A DNA stretch of 54,025 nucleotides from Thermaceae bacterium (lineage in GTDB: Bacteria; Deinococcota; Deinococci; Deinococcales; Thermaceae). The notes under the pieces are model-generated. The model worked only from the letters and a program-made list of their open reading frames with translations. It did no database searches and was not told the origin of the DNA. A program made the translations under genes and the position numbers. Below are positions 52,223-54,025 of the stretch, piece by piece. The DNA is taken from positions 1 to 54,025 of the forward strand of contig JADMIM010000015.1 in assembly GCA_015478585.1 (NCBI GenBank), in the 5' to 3' direction. Within the stretch, counting starts at the first letter, position 1, and each line of letters starts with the position of its first letter.

Positions 52223-52363
52223 TTGACTGTAGTGCATCAGATTCTTCACTGCGCTGGCGCTGCGTTCAGAATGACAAGGATTTTTTGGGTTGAATTGACT
52301 AGCGACACGGTTGAAACCCTTTTTGCATACCCCTTGTTTTATTTAAGCCTTTGGCCTTCAGCC

Positions 52364-52369
52364 TATAAT
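52364..52369 (+). promoter_or_regulatory. -10 box (TATAAT) for gatB
   Basis: A consensus TATAAT 8 nt before the ATG at 52378; leaderless-type. Confidence 0.58.
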
Positions 52370-52377
52370 GGTGCGGT

Positions 52378-53805
52378 ATGTCCGAGTACGAAGCCGTCAT
52401 AGGCTTGGAAGTCCACCTGCACCTCAAAACCAAAACCAAAATGTTCTGCGGCTGCGAGGCCGAATATTTCGGTGACGGGCCGAACACCCACAACTGCCCG
52501 GTCTGCCTGGGCCTGCCTGGCGTGCTGCCCACCATCAACGCTCGAGCTGTGGATTACGGTATCCTGATGGGCCTCGCCCTGGGTTGCCGGATAGCGCCCT
52601 GGACGCAGTTTCACCGCAAGAACTACTACTACCCGGATATGCCCAAGAACTACCAGATTTCCCAATACGACCTGCCGATTGCCGAGCACGGGAGCCTCGA
52701 GGTCGAGGGAAATCGCGTGGGCATCAAACGAGTCCACCTCGAGGAGGACGCGGGCAAGTCGGTGCATCCGGCGGGGGGAGAGTACAGCCTGATTGACCTC
52801 AACCGCGCCGGTTCGCCGCTCATCGAGATGGTCACGGAGCCAGATATTCACAGTCCTGAACAGGCCAGGGCCTTCCTCGCGCACGTTCGCTCGATTGCCC
52901 AAACGCTGGGCGTTTCGGATGCTAACCCCGAGGAGGGCAAGATGCGGGCCGATGTCAACGTTTCGCTGCGCCGTCCGGGAGAGCCGCTGGGGACGAAGGT
53001 TGAAATCAAGAACCTGAACTCTTTTCGCAGCGTGGCGCGGGCGCTCGAGTACGAAATCAAGCGCCAGGCTGAGCTTTTGAAGAGTGGGCGAGCCATCCAG
53101 CAAGCCACCATGGGCTGGGACGAAGGCGCTGGGAAGACCTACGTCATGCGCCTCAAGGAGGGCGAGTCCGATTACCGCTACCTGCCCGAGCCGGATTTGC
53201 CGCCTTTGCAGGTGGACGAAGCCTGGATTGCTCGTCTCAAAGTCGCTATGCCCGAGTTGCCCGCCGATAAATATCACCGCTACGTGGGAGCGGGTGTGCG
53301 CGAGTACGATGCCGAGATTCTGGCCTACAACCCGCCGCTGGCTCGAGTCTTCGATGGCGCATTGCAGAGCTATTCGGGCAACCCACAGACCCTCGCCAAC
53401 CTCCTCAATGCTGATGTTTCGGGGTATTTGAACGAGAAAGGGCTCGAGGTGGGTCAGACAGGACTCACCCCTGAACACCTGGCAAAGTTAGCTGCGATGT
53501 TCGAGCGGCGCGACATCACCAACCGCGTGGTAAGCCAGCTTCTGCCCGAAATCATGGACGGGGCCGACCCCGAGGTTCTGGTGAAAGAACGCGGCTTGGC
53601 GGCGGTGGCGGACGAAGGCTCGCTCAAGCCCGTGGTCGAGAGGATACTCGCGGCCAACCCGGCCGTAGTGGAGCAAATCAAGGGCGGCAAATTGCAGGCC
53701 GCAAACGCCCTGCTGGGCCAGGTGATGCGCGAGACCAAGGGCACGGCCAAGCCCGACGTGGTCAAAAAAATGCTCAGCACACTGATGGGCGTGGAGTTGG
53801 CATGA
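52378..53805 (+). CDS. gatB: Asp-tRNA(Asn)/Glu-tRNA(Gln) amidotransferase subunit B
   Basis: A 475-residue kinase-like subunit of the GatCAB transamidosome that forms Gln-tRNA or Asn-tRNA. The family opening YEAVIGLEVHLHLKTKTKMF is complete, with the zinc-type cysteines CGCEAEYFGDGPNTHNCPVC and LGLPGVLPTINARAVDYGI, KNYYYPDMPKNYQISQYDLP, and DLNRAGSPLIEMVTEPDIHS. The C-terminal YqeY-like tail ends with NALLGQVMRETKGTAKPDVV. Its TGA overlaps the purM ATG. Confidence 0.96.
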   Translation: MSEYEAVIGLEVHLHLKTKTKMFCGCEAEYFGDGPNTHNCPVCLGLPGVLPTINARAVDYGILMGLALGCRIAPWTQFHRKNYYYPDMPKNYQISQYDLPIAEHGSLEVEGNRVGIKRVHLEEDAGKSVHPAGGEYSLIDLNRAGSPLIEMVTEPDIHSPEQARAFLAHVRSIAQTLGVSDANPEEGKMRADVNVSLRRPGEPLGTKVEIKNLNSFRSVARALEYEIKRQAELLKSGRAIQQATMGWDEGAGKTYVMRLKEGESDYRYLPEPDLPPLQVDEAWIARLKVAMPELPADKYHRYVGAGVREYDAEILAYNPPLARVFDGALQSYSGNPQTLANLLNADVSGYLNEKGLEVGQTGLTPEHLAKLAAMFERRDITNRVVSQLLPEIMDGADPEVLVKERGLAAVADEGSLKPVVERILAANPAVVEQIKGGKLQAANALLGQVMRETKGTAKPDVVKKMLSTLMGVELA

Positions 53806-54025
53806 AATATCAAGACGCGGGCGTGGACATTGACCGCAAGGCGGGTACGCTCAGGGCCGCTGCCGCCAAAATCAAAGAAACCTACACCCCCGAGGTGCTG
53901 CATGGCATCGGTGCTTTTGGCGGGATGATCGATGCTTCCAAGCTAAAGGGCCTGGCCCAGCCCGTTCTGGTGGCCTCTACCGACGGTGTAGGCACCAAGA
54001 CAATGCTCGCTGCGCAGACCGGGCG
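53802..54025 (+). CDS. purM: Phosphoribosylformylglycinamidine cyclo-ligase (AIR synthase), 5' part
   Basis: The first 74 residues of PurM (MKYQDAGVDIDRKAGTLRAA). The opening YxxAGVDI and STDGVGTKTMLA are the family ATP-binding signatures. It makes aminoimidazole ribotide in purine synthesis. It overlaps gatB by 4 nt (ATGA), and continues beyond the window. Confidence 0.93.
   Translation, partial: MKYQDAGVDIDRKAGTLRAAAAKIKETYTPEVLHGIGAFGGMIDASKLKGLAQPVLVASTDGVGTKTMLAAQTG

Noticed and set aside
52363-53478. A 371-codon open frame on the minus strand
   Set aside because: Shadow of gatB; composition and start are not gene-like.

Overview
The window looks like a chromosomal segment of a Meiothermus-type bacterium (Thermaceae, Deinococcota). 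The reasons are family-level gene content: a Thermus-type 2-oxoisovalerate dehydrogenase operon, a dnaX gene with an A9 slippery run, a TTHB210-like exported protein, a ComZ/PilX-like minor pilin cluster, and many genes with a -10 hexamer only 6-9 nt before the start codon. G+C is high (about 60% by eye), and the hexamer CTCGAG occurs about eight times more often than composition predicts. I could not run searches, so family names rest on motifs read by eye.

Layout, left half. 1-269 is a cut peroxiredoxin. 1.4-5.2 kb is an operon for extracytoplasmic thiol and copper handling: BNR propeller, DUF3105, CcdA, TlpA-like thioredoxin, a PCu(A)C-like protein without its usual ligands, and Sco1. 5.3-9 kb holds a glutaredoxin, a radical SAM protein, a P-loop protein and a CBS protein. 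9-12 kb holds PolX and a PHP histidinol phosphatase. 12.5-15.7 kb holds PdxH, a YgjP-like protease, a decayed stretch, the TTHB210-like protein and a CsoR/CstR-type repressor. 15.8-17.6 kb is dnaX with separate gamma and tau products. 18-21.4 kb is a fused-permease ABC transporter with its ATPase. 21.6-24.3 kb holds an aldo/keto reductase and a ComM-like ATPase.

Layout, right half. 24.6-30 kb encodes glycolate oxidase GlcDEF followed by glycerate 2-kinase. 30.2-33.8 kb has ftsE, an MBL hydrolase and the agmatine-to-putrescine pair AguA/AguB. 34-34.8 kb is a barnase/barstar pair. 35-39 kb holds an NTase-like protein, an enolase-superfamily enzyme, a tRNA-binding protein, a DUF420 protein, a MazG-like protein and MinC. 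39-43.3 kb is a minor pilin cluster. 43.3-49.4 kb is the minus-strand branched-chain 2-oxoacid dehydrogenase operon, interrupted by a HicBA toxin-antitoxin pair and by a four-helix-bundle (IVS-type) element. It is preceded by a candidate attenuator whose leader peptide is rich in Leu, Ile and Val codons. 50-54 kb holds TypA, GatB and the start of PurM.

The intergenic DNA is full of short dispersed repeats, which I name R1 (about 106 bp), R2 (about 103-125 bp), R3 and R4 (about 150 bp). Several R1 and R2 copies begin exactly at the stop codon of the upstream gene. Together with the loaded dehydrogenase operon, this is the most unusual feature of the window. No rRNA, tRNA, CRISPR array or complete insertion sequence was seen.
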